Assembly: GCA_039201605.1 (NCBI GenBank)
Contig: JBCCRO010000011.1
Coordinates: forward strand, 1-64,000
Length of the DNA stretch: 64,000 nt
DNA from: CADEDH01 sp039201605
Lineage (GTDB): Bacteria; Actinomycetota; Acidimicrobiia; Acidimicrobiales; SZUA-35
Reading direction: 5' to 3'
Positions 52,501 through 59,439 of the stretch are shown piece by piece (positions within the stretch are counted from its first letter, which is position 1; the number at the start of each line of letters is the position of its first letter). The notes below the pieces were generated by a model, which saw nothing but the letters and a program-made list of their open reading frames with translations, did not search any database and was not told the origin of the DNA. The translations under genes were made by a program, and so were the position numbers.

Positions 52501-52932
52501 GCCGGGCTGTTCTGTGAGGCCAACCTGTTCCGCTACCGGCCGCTGGCCGCCGTCGGCCTCGTCGCCGGTCCCGCCGCCACCGAGCGCGACCGACACCGGC
52601 TCCGAACCGTGGCCGACCGCGCCGGGGTCGAGCTGGTGGTCGCACCGGTCGAGGTCGCCACCGATCCGGCGGCCCGGGCCGCCTGGCTGATCGAGGCGGC
52701 CGGACGGGGCATCGAGCGGGTGCGCTACGTCGGCCTCCGGCCACAACCGGAGGAGCACCGGGTGGCGGCCGAGGGCGGCCTGCACCTGTCGACGGCTCCG
52801 GTCACCCCGTCGGGCCGGCTGGAGTTCCTGCACCTGGTGCGGGAGCAGGCGCTGTCGATCACCCTCCACCGCTTCGGCAACCTGGTGAACGCCGACGAGC
52901 TGCGTCTCGACGCCGACCCGGGGCGACGGTAG
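49528..52932 (+). CDS. putA: Bifunctional proline dehydrogenase / L-glutamate-gamma-semialdehyde dehydrogenase
   Basis: A 1134-aa PutA. N-terminal FAD-binding proline dehydrogenase barrel (about 60-480; YVSVKITAVASRINHWAH, RIRLVKGANLAMEQ-like IKIRLVKGANLAMEQ and RIGVASHNLFDVAW), then an aldehyde dehydrogenase with AETSGKNALIITPS (general base) and catalytic Cys778 in GGQKCSAASLAI, followed by a C-terminal ALDH-like extension. It oxidises proline to glutamate. No N-terminal DNA-binding domain, so it is not a trifunctional PutA. ATG 49528 is chosen; GTG 49507 is the in-frame alternative. Separated from the regulator by 94 bp with no clear terminator. Confidence 0.95.
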   Translation: MTSTDLPRATAASETGVVGDTDAGGDPGADALVEPAIALVDGWLRRAEGLETAKERATMDQLHQLVADDDGVAFVMQFVDRVARPDGTRIAARQLRSLVSGAQLPGFLSPVDRLLLRAGARLAPLAPGLVMPLAARRMRSIVGHLVAPAEQGPLADHLERQRRGGYEANVNLLGEAVLGEREANQRLDRLKALLAVPEVDYVSVKITAVASRINHWAHEESLDRLTERLADLVDAAAGADTPTFINFDMEEFHDLHLTVAAFKRVLGSEARAGLDAGIVIQAYLPDSFAILQDLTRWAGDRHDRGGGTIKIRLVKGANLAMEQVEAAMHGWPQAPYSTKLDTDAAYRSCVDWVLRPEHLRGTRIGVASHNLFDVAWARLIAEQRGVTGRVQFEMLQGMAPGQAKAVNVDVSGDGTATLLYTPAVATDDFDVAIGYLFRRLEENAAPENYLRKVFDLVPGSAAFDAEAEFFRRGVARRHTVGHEPRRTQDRSRQPAPPTAGADPVAGEGFDTTPFTNEPDTDPSLPANRAWIDEILARPAQRCRTPITTAVAAVEAEIAAAAAAQPAWAARPAGERRRILHAVADELSHRRGELMATMMHEADKTLGEGDVEVSEAVDFARWYGDRALDLDAVHGATFRPHGVVGVIPPWNFPTAIPAGGVLASLAAGNAVIFKPAPQTPRCAEVVAEACWAAGVPDDVLRFVRTGDDDAGRHLVETVDAVILTGSSETADLFRSWKPDLRLFAETSGKNALIITPSADVDLAVQDLVQSAFGHGGQKCSAASLAILVGEMATSDRFRRQLVDAVASIAVGPATDPGTDLAPLVDGGNDRLDRAVDELDDGESWLVTPRRTAEGLLTPGVRDGVRPGSWFHRTECFGPVLGLLAVDTLDEALAVANSSAFGLTGGIHTLDPAEVRRWADAVEVGNGYVNRPITGAIVQRQPFGGWKRSSVGPGAKAGGPNYLLQLGTWTADDGADVDYERQWADEFAATHDPAGLFCEANLFRYRPLAAVGLVAGPAATERDRHRLRTVADRAGVELVVAPVEVATDPAARAAWLIEAAGRGIERVRYVGLRPQPEEHRVAAEGGLHLSTAPVTPSGRLEFLHLVREQALSITLHRFGNLVNADELRLDADPGRR

Positions 52933-53013
52933 GTCAACCGGTACGAGTGGCCCGGTCGCCGTGCCGGCGGGAGGGCGAGGGGGCGAGCGGTGAGCGTCCG
53001 GCCCGCCGACCGC

Positions 53014-54201
53014 TCAGGCCTCGGCCGTCGTCCCCACCTCGTCGGCGGCGGTGCAACCGCCGGTCGTGCCATCGGACGCCCCCTGCTCGGACGAGGCGAG
53101 GTGGGTCGAGGCCACGTGGGTCGATGCCGGGTCGGATGCGGCGAGGTGGGTCGAGGCCACGTGGGTCGAGGCCGGGTCGAATGCGGCGAGGTGGGTCGAG
53201 GCCACGTGGGTCGAGGCCGGGTCGAATGCGGCGAGGTGGGTCGAGGCCACGTGGGTCGATGCCGGGTCGGATGCGGCGCCGACGGTGGAGGGGGCGTTGA
53301 CCGGTGCGTCGGCGGCCAGGCCGAGGGCGAGTTGGGCGACGGCGCCCAGTCGATCGGCGATGGCGTCGGCCGCCGCCGGATCGGTGTCGCCCAGGTGGAC
53401 CAACCACCGTCCGTCCGAGGTGTGGCGGACGCGGTCGCCGGGGCGGATCGTTGCGGTCAGGGCGCGGTGGACGTGTCGGGGGTCGGCGGTGGCGGCGAAG
53501 GGGCCGAGGTCGACCTCGACCACCTGCCGACCGATGGCCCGCTCCACGTCCCCGGTGCTGATCGAGGCCACCAGGGCGGCGGCCGCGGCGGCGGTGGTGA
53601 GCTGCACCACAAACAGCGCGAAGAGGGAGCCCAGGCTGAGCGATCCTCCGGCCACACCGACCCCCAGCGCCACCGCCGGGTTGGCGAACACGACGGGAAG
53701 AGCCAGCGACGCCGCAAGCATGATGGCCGGGAGCAGGGTGGGGAGCTGCGCCGTACGTCGGCTGCGGAGGGCCACGTGCACGGCGCCGACCAGGGCGGCG
53801 ACCGTCACCGCCTCGGTCACGTAGGTACTCACCGGCAGGATGGCGGAGCTCGGGCCCACGATGGGGATCGCCCCCCACAGGACGTTGGCCGCGGTGGCGC
53901 CGACGAAACCCCCGCCGAGCTGGGCCAGTACGTAGGCGGCGGCCTCGGCGCTCGGTAGTCGTCCGGCCGTGGCCAGCGAGAAGCAGATGGCGGGGTTGAA
54001 GTAGCCACCGCTGACCGGGCCGAGAACGGCGACCAACACATGGAGCACGAGGGCGGCTGCGGTGGCCCCGGTTGCGGTGGCCGCGAAGGCCGAGGCGCCG
54101 GCTGCGGCGGCGGCCGACGCCCCACCCACCAGGGCGGCGACGAGCAGTGCCGTGCCCGCACCCTCGGCGGCGCAGCGCCCGATCAGCTCCCGTTCGTTCA
54201 C
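53014..54201 (-). CDS. Aquaporin-like (MIP) protein with unusual C-terminal domain and tandem repeats
   Basis: A 395-aa protein. Residues 1-215 are a MIP-type six-helix channel with both NPA boxes (GYFNPA at 67-71, FANPA at 172-176); the Arg that normally follows the second NPA is absent (NPAVALG), and helices are Ala/Val-rich. Residues ~215-295 (VVEVDLGPF..., TIRPGDRVRHTSDGRWLVHLGDTDPAAADAIADRL) resemble a degenerate GGDEF-like fold in strand pattern, but the GGDEF residues themselves are missing. Residues ~311-372 are four copies of a 15-residue repeat (DPASTHVASTHLAAx). GTG start at 54201, GGAAGGGAG before it. Water/glycerol channel function is uncertain. Confidence 0.75.
   Translation of the reverse strand: MNERELIGRCAAEGAGTALLVAALVGGASAAAAAGASAFAATATGATAAALVLHVLVAVLGPVSGGYFNPAICFSLATAGRLPSAEAAAYVLAQLGGGFVGATAANVLWGAIPIVGPSSAILPVSTYVTEAVTVAALVGAVHVALRSRRTAQLPTLLPAIMLAASLALPVVFANPAVALGVGVAGGSLSLGSLFALFVVQLTTAAAAAALVASISTGDVERAIGRQVVEVDLGPFAATADPRHVHRALTATIRPGDRVRHTSDGRWLVHLGDTDPAAADAIADRLGAVAQLALGLAADAPVNAPSTVGAASDPASTHVASTHLAAFDPASTHVASTHLAAFDPASTHVASTHLAASDPASTHVASTHLASSEQGASDGTTGGCTAADEVGTTAEA
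53096..53275 (-). repeat. Four tandem 45-bp repeats in the aquaporin-like gene
   Basis: Units start at 53096, 53141, 53186 and 53231. Each encodes the 15-residue unit DPASTHVASTHLAAx and contains an internal 15-bp near-duplicate (GTGGGTCGAGGCCAC). The repeat is in frame and lies in the C-terminal extracellular or cytoplasmic tail. Confidence 0.9.
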
Positions 54202-54287
54202 CCCACTCCCTTCCGGCCCTGGCCGCCTCGCACGGGCGGTCGCTCGGCTCTCACGGACAGCATCGGCGAGCGGGTGGCCCTATTTAG

Positions 54288-55385
54288 TTACGAGTTGGAC
54301 AAAGGAGGTGGGGCGATGCGATCGAGCAGATCGACGTCGATGGCGTGATGGGTGTGGCGGTTGAGCATGAGGGCGAACAGGGCGTCACCCCGCTCGGTCT
54401 CGTCCGCCATCACCGTCGCCACCAGTGCGGTGGTGATGCCGTGTGGGGTGCCGAGGGCGTAATCGTCGAAGCAGGCGTGGGCCGGGTAGTCGGCGCCCCG
54501 CGCCGCCAGCTCCGCCCGGTACTGGTCGAGGCGGGCGGTCTCCTCGACCCGCCGCCGGTCGACCTCCAGGGTGCCGCCCAGCAGGTAGCTGATGTCGGTC
54601 ACCCCCGCCCCCGTGGTCACGGTCTGCCAGTCGACGACGGCCAAGGGTGGCGCCTCGGGGTGGTCGCCGAAGAGGAAGTTGTCGGCCCGGAAGTCACCGT
54701 GGACGACCGAGGCCGTGGTGCGGGGGGTGGCCACCCAGTCGGCGATGCGGGGGACGAAGGCGTCGAGGAATCGGGGCACATCGTCGTCGAGACCGGTCCG
54801 GAGCCGTTCCAGGCAGACCGGCAGGATCATCTCCACCAGCGCCTGCACCCGCCGCCCGCGGTCCTCGGCATCGGAGCCGATCGCCGACAGGGCCGGGTGA
54901 TCGACATCCCACAGCGGGGCGTGGAGGGCGGCCGCCTGGCCGATGGCCAGGTCGATCTGGCCGTCGTCGAGACCTTCGAGGTGATCGCCCTGGGTCGAGC
55001 GGCGGAGATCCTCGAGAAGGATGGCGAAATCGAGGCCGTCGTCGTCGCACGACACGGCGAGCGGTTTGGGGACCCGGATATCCACCAGCTCGCGCACCGT
55101 GCTGTAGAAGGCGCACTCCCGCTGGTAGATCCCGCTGTCGGCCGAGACGGCGCGGGTCGACGGGTTGCCCGATGGCACTTTGACCACGATCGACTCCGGT
55201 CCGGCGGTCGGCTCGTCCCACACCACGGTGAAGCGGGCGTTGCGACTCATCTGCCCGGTGCCGATGAAGCGATCGAAGGCCACCGCCGGACGGGCGCTGT
55301 CGAACCCCTCGGCCAGCTGCTGGGCCAGCCACGCCGGGTCGAGCCCTCGACAAGGCGCATCGCCGTCGGCGGGGCCGCCCGTCAT
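54288..55385 (-). CDS. Phosphotransferase (aminoglycoside-phosphotransferase / ecdysteroid-kinase-like)
   Basis: A 365-aa protein-kinase-fold phosphotransferase. ESIVVKVPSG is the ATP-binding lysine strand, VVHGDFRADNFLFG the Brenner catalytic loop (HxD), and LAVVDWQTVTTG the metal-binding DxD-type segment. It resembles the ecdysteroid-kinase-like/DUF1679 group found in sterol and xenobiotic metabolism of actinobacteria. ATG 55385 overlaps the upstream stop (ATGA). The substrate is unknown; a hydroxyl group on a hydrophobic compound is a possibility. Confidence 0.88.
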   Translation of the reverse strand: MTGGPADGDAPCRGLDPAWLAQQLAEGFDSARPAVAFDRFIGTGQMSRNARFTVVWDEPTAGPESIVVKVPSGNPSTRAVSADSGIYQRECAFYSTVRELVDIRVPKPLAVSCDDDGLDFAILLEDLRRSTQGDHLEGLDDGQIDLAIGQAAALHAPLWDVDHPALSAIGSDAEDRGRRVQALVEMILPVCLERLRTGLDDDVPRFLDAFVPRIADWVATPRTTASVVHGDFRADNFLFGDHPEAPPLAVVDWQTVTTGAGVTDISYLLGGTLEVDRRRVEETARLDQYRAELAARGADYPAHACFDDYALGTPHGITTALVATVMADETERGDALFALMLNRHTHHAIDVDLLDRIAPPPLSNS

Positions 55386-56509
55386 CGAGCACCGTCGACC
55401 AGCTCGGTGAACCCGGCCGGCTCGTAGGGGCCGATCACGATCTGCTCCAGTGCCCCGATACCGGTGCGCTCCCCGTCGGAGACCGCAACCACCTGCTGCA
55501 CGTGGATGTTGTCGGGGGAGAGCAGGTCGAGTTCGAGGGGATCGAAGCTCTCGCCACCCACGGCCGACTCGCCCTTCCAGAAACCCTGCCCCCACGTCCG
55601 ATGGCCGTAGCCCAGGCCCTTGAACTGGAATCGCAGTTTCGGCTCCAGCGTGATCGTCCGCACCTTGCCGTAGAGGTCGATCAGGTCGACCTCGGCGTAG
55701 CGGGCGAGGCGGGTGCCCGGGTGGTAGTCCACCCGGTGGACGGCGGTGGCCATCCGTTCGGCCGGGTCGTCGAGGTCGTCGGGGATGTCGGCCTCGCTCG
55801 GCCACAGGGGAGCGGTGAGGCCCTCCCGGACCAGCGCCTCGCCCCGGGTGCCGTCGAAGAACACGGCGTGGGAGATGTGATCCTCCCAGACGAGGGGCGC
55901 CCACAGGAAGAAGGCGGACGGGATCTCGTCGTGGGGCGCCCCGAAGTGCACCCGCTCACCAACCCCGCGGATGCCCCACGACCGATCCTTGGTGCCCCGC
56001 CAGGTCTCCTCGTCGACGGAGAACTCGCCGTCCGGGGTGGCGACCGTGCCCGACCATCGCCCGAACTGGGCGAACCGGGTGGCGTCCATCACCACCCTGC
56101 CGTGTCGGCGGAGGCGCTGGTGGGCCTCCTCGATCGGGCCGGTACGGGCGGAGAACGTCAGGTCGCAGCCGACCCCGCTCTCGTTGTCGTCGAGGATGAC
56201 GCGGGACCGCCGCAGGGGCTCGACCACCTCGTAGCGGAACGGCCCGACCGTGGTGTCGGTGCGTTCCTGCGGGGCCCGACGGGAGCCGTAGAAGCAGTGC
56301 TGGCCACCGCCGGCGGCCACGGTGGAGAAGGCGCAGTCGAGGATATTGCGGTGGGGGTAGACGGCGATGCCGAGACCGAAGTACCGCTGGTGGTCAATGC
56401 TGTACCCGTTGAACCACGTTCGGTCGTAGACGTTGGGGTCGGAGCTGGCCGGATGGGCGATCGGTTCGGCCGTCTGGTGGATCGGGTAGTCGTCGAGGCG
56501 GTTCAGCAC
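55382..56509 (-). CDS. Uncharacterised protein paired with a phosphotransferase
   Basis: A 375-aa soluble beta-rich protein. It begins LNRLDDYPIHQTAEPIAHPASSDPNVYDRTWFNGY, then long beta strands (FRYEVVEPLRRSRVILDDNESGVGCDLTFSARTGP; RSWGIRGVGERVHFG). The pattern recalls the lipocalin-like DUF7064/DUF7065-type proteins often found beside kinase-like phosphotransferases, but I am unsure. GTG 56509 is chosen since the longer frame upstream is Arg/Pro-rich and not protein-like. It is translationally coupled to the phosphotransferase and probably acts on the same substrate. Confidence 0.75.
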   Translation of the reverse strand: MLNRLDDYPIHQTAEPIAHPASSDPNVYDRTWFNGYSIDHQRYFGLGIAVYPHRNILDCAFSTVAAGGGQHCFYGSRRAPQERTDTTVGPFRYEVVEPLRRSRVILDDNESGVGCDLTFSARTGPIEEAHQRLRRHGRVVMDATRFAQFGRWSGTVATPDGEFSVDEETWRGTKDRSWGIRGVGERVHFGAPHDEIPSAFFLWAPLVWEDHISHAVFFDGTRGEALVREGLTAPLWPSEADIPDDLDDPAERMATAVHRVDYHPGTRLARYAEVDLIDLYGKVRTITLEPKLRFQFKGLGYGHRTWGQGFWKGESAVGGESFDPLELDLLSPDNIHVQQVVAVSDGERTGIGALEQIVIGPYEPAGFTELVDGAR

Positions 56510-56792
56510 CCGCCAATCATCGTCGCTATCGGTAGCGGGAGCGAATGATGATCGGCGCCGAAGCGACGGGCCCCTCCTCGACGACGAGGTGGTGGACAGC
56601 CGAGGTCGGCGTCGGTAAGGTTCGCACCGAGGCGTGTCGCCGCGCCTGACCTTCATCCGACACCCACGCTGTCGGCTCGGAAGGCAAAGGGGACCACGAG
56701 TGCTCGGCGGAAGTGGACATCTCAACCCGGGTCGGTGACTCCGTTGTCGTGCGTGGGGCGATGTGGTGGTCGTCGGCCCGAGAGGTAGCGAG

Positions 56793-57449
56793 ATGACACG
56801 ACAGGAATCGTTCAAGGTGCGGGTCCGGGCCCGCATGGAGAAGACCGGCGAGCGCTACATGGCCGCTCGGCGGGTACTGCTGGAACAGGCGGCCAAAGCC
56901 GATCGCCGTCGCCCCTGGGCGTCGGAACCCGAGGTGAGCGACGACGCCGTCCGGGCGGCGACGGGTCGGCGCTGGGACGACTGGGTCGACGTGCTCGAAG
57001 CGTGGCCCGGCGCCGACGACGGCCACCCCGCCATCGCCGCCCACCTCGCCGCCGAGCACGGGCTCGACGGGTGGTGGTCCCAGCAGGTGACCGGCGGCTT
57101 CGAGCGCATCACCGGCCGACGGCTCCCCTTTGAACGCCCCGACGGCACCTTCACCGCCGGCCGCTCGAAGACCGTCGGCGTACCCGCCGCCGAGTTGCGG
57201 TCCGCCCTCCTCGACGACGAGGCCCGGGGCGACCTCTTCCCCGGCGAACGGACCGAGCTGCTGTCCGATCCGGGGGCCAAGGCCATCCGCATCGGGATCG
57301 GGCCCGGCGTCGCCCACTTCACCGTCGACGCCAAGGACGACGGCCGGGCCCGGGTGTCGGTGTCGCACCGGCGGCTCACGACCTATGACGACGTCGAGGT
57401 GTGGCAGTTCTATTGGGTCGACTGGTTGGCGGCGCTGGAGGACGCCTGA
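56793..57449 (+). CDS. DUF4287-type protein (SRPBCC-like)
   Basis: A 218-aa protein. The N-terminal part (MTRQESFKVRVRARMEKTGERYMAARRVLLEQAAK) and a helical middle (HPAIAAHLAAEHGLDGWWSQQVTGGFERITGRR) match DUF4287-like proteins; the second half (IRIGIGPGVAHFTVDAKDDGRARVSVSHRRL) looks like a START/SRPBCC-type beta sheet. ATG 56793 has GAGAGG upstream. It converges on the Cys-rich gene and overlaps it by 40 bp. Function is unknown. Confidence 0.75.
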   Translation: MTRQESFKVRVRARMEKTGERYMAARRVLLEQAAKADRRRPWASEPEVSDDAVRAATGRRWDDWVDVLEAWPGADDGHPAIAAHLAAEHGLDGWWSQQVTGGFERITGRRLPFERPDGTFTAGRSKTVGVPAAELRSALLDDEARGDLFPGERTELLSDPGAKAIRIGIGPGVAHFTVDAKDDGRARVSVSHRRLTTYDDVEVWQFYWVDWLAALEDA

Positions 57450-58186
57450 GCGTCGTCGGTGGCGCCTCGGTGCTGCTGCGTCGGTGGTGCCGGCTGGGTC
57501 CGCATCCGGGTCCGGGTCTCGGCCCGGGCCCGGAGGGCGGCGGCCACATCCGGGCCGACGAGACCGGACAGCTCGGCGGCCAGGGCCTCGGCCACCGGCC
57601 GGTCGCCGATGTAGGCGTCGGGTAGTCGGGCGTCGTCGGGCCGCTCGGTGCAGCACCACGCCATCGTCGCCCCACCCGGCCCCCAGTCGTCCCGACGCCA
57701 CCGGCGCAGGGTCCGGACGCCGTCGTCGCCCACCTCGACCTTCATCGGAAGCTGCCAGCACACGGCGGGCTTCCAGTCGATGGGGGAGTCGCCGTCGTCG
57801 ACGGCGGCCAGGTGGAGGGCGCAGCCCTCGCCGCCGTCGAAACCGGGCCGGTTGAGGAAGATGCAGGCGCCGTCCACCACCCGGGTGGCCCGGCGCTCGC
57901 CGTCGGCGTAGATCCCCCCGTCGGCGGCGGTCGCGGCGTACTGGAACCGGGCCGGGTCGAGGGTGGCGCCGAGGGTTCCGATCCGGCCCGCCTCCGACTC
58001 GTCGAGCAGTTGGGCCCCGACCGAGCAGCAGCCCTCGCCCCGCTCGGGGGCCGGTTCGTCGCCGATACCGACACAACCCCGTCCCCACACACAGGTCCAG
58101 GAGGAGTCGGTGAAGCCCACGTCGATCCGCCACCGGGTGCCGTCGACCGGGTCGGTGGTTGCCCAGAACTGTTCGTGGCGCTCCAT
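57410..58186 (-). CDS. Cys-rich protein, probably metal- or Fe-S-binding
   Basis: A 258-aa protein with conserved-looking cysteine clusters: CVWGRGC, EGCCSVG, GACIFLNRPGFDGGEGCALH, AVCWQLP and AWCC. The spacing resembles YkgJ/DUF3109-like zinc/iron-cluster proteins, which are often associated with ferredoxin-like or metal-chelating roles. The C-terminal ~45 residues are Arg/Gln/Thr-rich. ATG 58186 follows a TACAGT box by 9 nt. Its 3-prime end overlaps the convergent DUF4287 gene by 40 bp. Confidence 0.75.
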   Translation of the reverse strand: MERHEQFWATTDPVDGTRWRIDVGFTDSSWTCVWGRGCVGIGDEPAPERGEGCCSVGAQLLDESEAGRIGTLGATLDPARFQYAATAADGGIYADGERRATRVVDGACIFLNRPGFDGGEGCALHLAAVDDGDSPIDWKPAVCWQLPMKVEVGDDGVRTLRRWRRDDWGPGGATMAWCCTERPDDARLPDAYIGDRPVAEALAAELSGLVGPDVAAALRARAETRTRMRTQPAPPTQQHRGATDDAQASSSAANQSTQ

Positions 58187-58195
58187 GGCTCCGCC

Positions 58196-58201
58196 ACTGT
58201 A
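58196..58201 (-). promoter_or_regulatory. Putative -10 box (TACAGT) of the Cys-rich gene
   Basis: Minus-strand TACAGT ends 9 nt before the ATG at 58186. Confidence 0.4.
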
Positions 58202-58283
58202 GTTTCGGGCCTCCAAGGTTCCCCGGTCGGCGTCGGCTCGCTGGGGAACGGCCCGTTCGGCCGACGAAGCAAGGAAGGTACCG

Positions 58284-59273
58284 ATGGGCATCGCCGTCCC
58301 GTTCCCCACCAGCCGCCCCCCGGGCTACGAGTGGTTGGATGACGAACCGGCGTTCGACCCCGAGCGCCACCTGCAACTCGAGGAGCCGGCCGAGATTCTC
58401 CACCTGACCGACCTCGGCTACTCGTCGGAGGAGATTGCCAACAAGGCCACCCCGGTGGCGGCGTCGTCGCCGTTCCGTGTCCTCAGCGACGAGGGCGCGG
58501 CCGTCATGCTGGAAGTGGCTCGACGGCTGCGGGTGCACGCCCGGGCCGCCGGCGAGCGCATCGAGAACACGGTGCGGGGCGGCTGCTACCGCTCGCAGTG
58601 GTTGCGCGACCTGTGCATCAGTCAGGACGTGACCGCCCACCTCGAAGCGATCTACGGGCTGGCCATCGCCCCCCACCCGATGCCGGTCCACCTCGGCCAC
58701 CTCAACTACGAGCCGAGCGCGATCGACACCGCCGTCGACAAGTGGCACCACGACACCCTGCCCCTCGACTACGTGCTCGCCGTCTCCGACCCGGCGACGA
58801 TCGACGGCGGCCGCTTCCAGTACTTCCTGGGGACCAAGGCCGAGGCGGCCGAGCTGGCCGCCGCCGGTCGCACCCCGCCCGAGGACCGGATCGTCACCCC
58901 CGACGTGCCCGGGCCGGGCCACGCCATCGCCCTCCACGGCGACATGGTCGTCCACCGGGCCGGGCCCCTGCACTTGGTCGGTGAGCGGATCTCGATGGTG
59001 AACGGCTACGTGTCCCTCGACCCCACCCACGATGAGCAGAGCCGCTCGGTCGACCTGATCGGGGTCGACGACCCGACCCTGCTGTGGGCGGAGTGGGCGG
59101 GCATGGCCGCCTGGCGGTCGAGGGGTCGGCTGGAGGCGGTGCTGGAGCGGTTGCCCTTCACCGATGATCGGGAGGCCGTTATCGCCGAGCTGGAGTGGGC
59201 CCTGGCCGACGCCACCAAGGCGATCGACGAGATGCGGGGCGGGCCGGTAGCCATCAGCCACTACGGCGGCTGA
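58284..59273 (+). CDS. 2-oxoglutarate/Fe(II) dioxygenase-like protein
   Basis: A 329-aa protein. A double-stranded beta-helix is suggested by KWHHDTLPLDYVLAVSD (HxD metal ligands) and by GDMVVHRAGPLHLVGERISMVNGY (distal His and an Arg that could bind 2-oxoglutarate), the H-x-D...H pattern of phytanoyl-CoA-type dioxygenases. AAGGAAGG precedes the ATG at 58284. Neighbours do not reveal the substrate. If the fold is right it hydroxylates a small molecule; if not, it is a cupin-like protein of unknown role. Confidence 0.7.
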   Translation: MGIAVPFPTSRPPGYEWLDDEPAFDPERHLQLEEPAEILHLTDLGYSSEEIANKATPVAASSPFRVLSDEGAAVMLEVARRLRVHARAAGERIENTVRGGCYRSQWLRDLCISQDVTAHLEAIYGLAIAPHPMPVHLGHLNYEPSAIDTAVDKWHHDTLPLDYVLAVSDPATIDGGRFQYFLGTKAEAAELAAAGRTPPEDRIVTPDVPGPGHAIALHGDMVVHRAGPLHLVGERISMVNGYVSLDPTHDEQSRSVDLIGVDDPTLLWAEWAGMAAWRSRGRLEAVLERLPFTDDREAVIAELEWALADATKAIDEMRGGPVAISHYGG

Positions 59274-59439
59274 CCCCGGCCTCGCCGGCCTGGCCTCGCC
59301 GCGGGCCGGGCCCGGTGGTCGGGGCATCTCGGCCGGCGTCGGGACACCGCCTCGACGGCGCCCCTCGAACGCCCAGGTTGCGCCCGGACGGCAGGCGGGG
59401 TGTCGCATATCGTCCCCCTCCGGGGTGTCGGAGGAGACG

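Noticed and set aside
53096..53275. 45-bp repeats considered as a CRISPR array
   Set aside because: Repeats are directly adjacent with no unique spacers, they are in frame inside a coding gene, and no cas gene is present.
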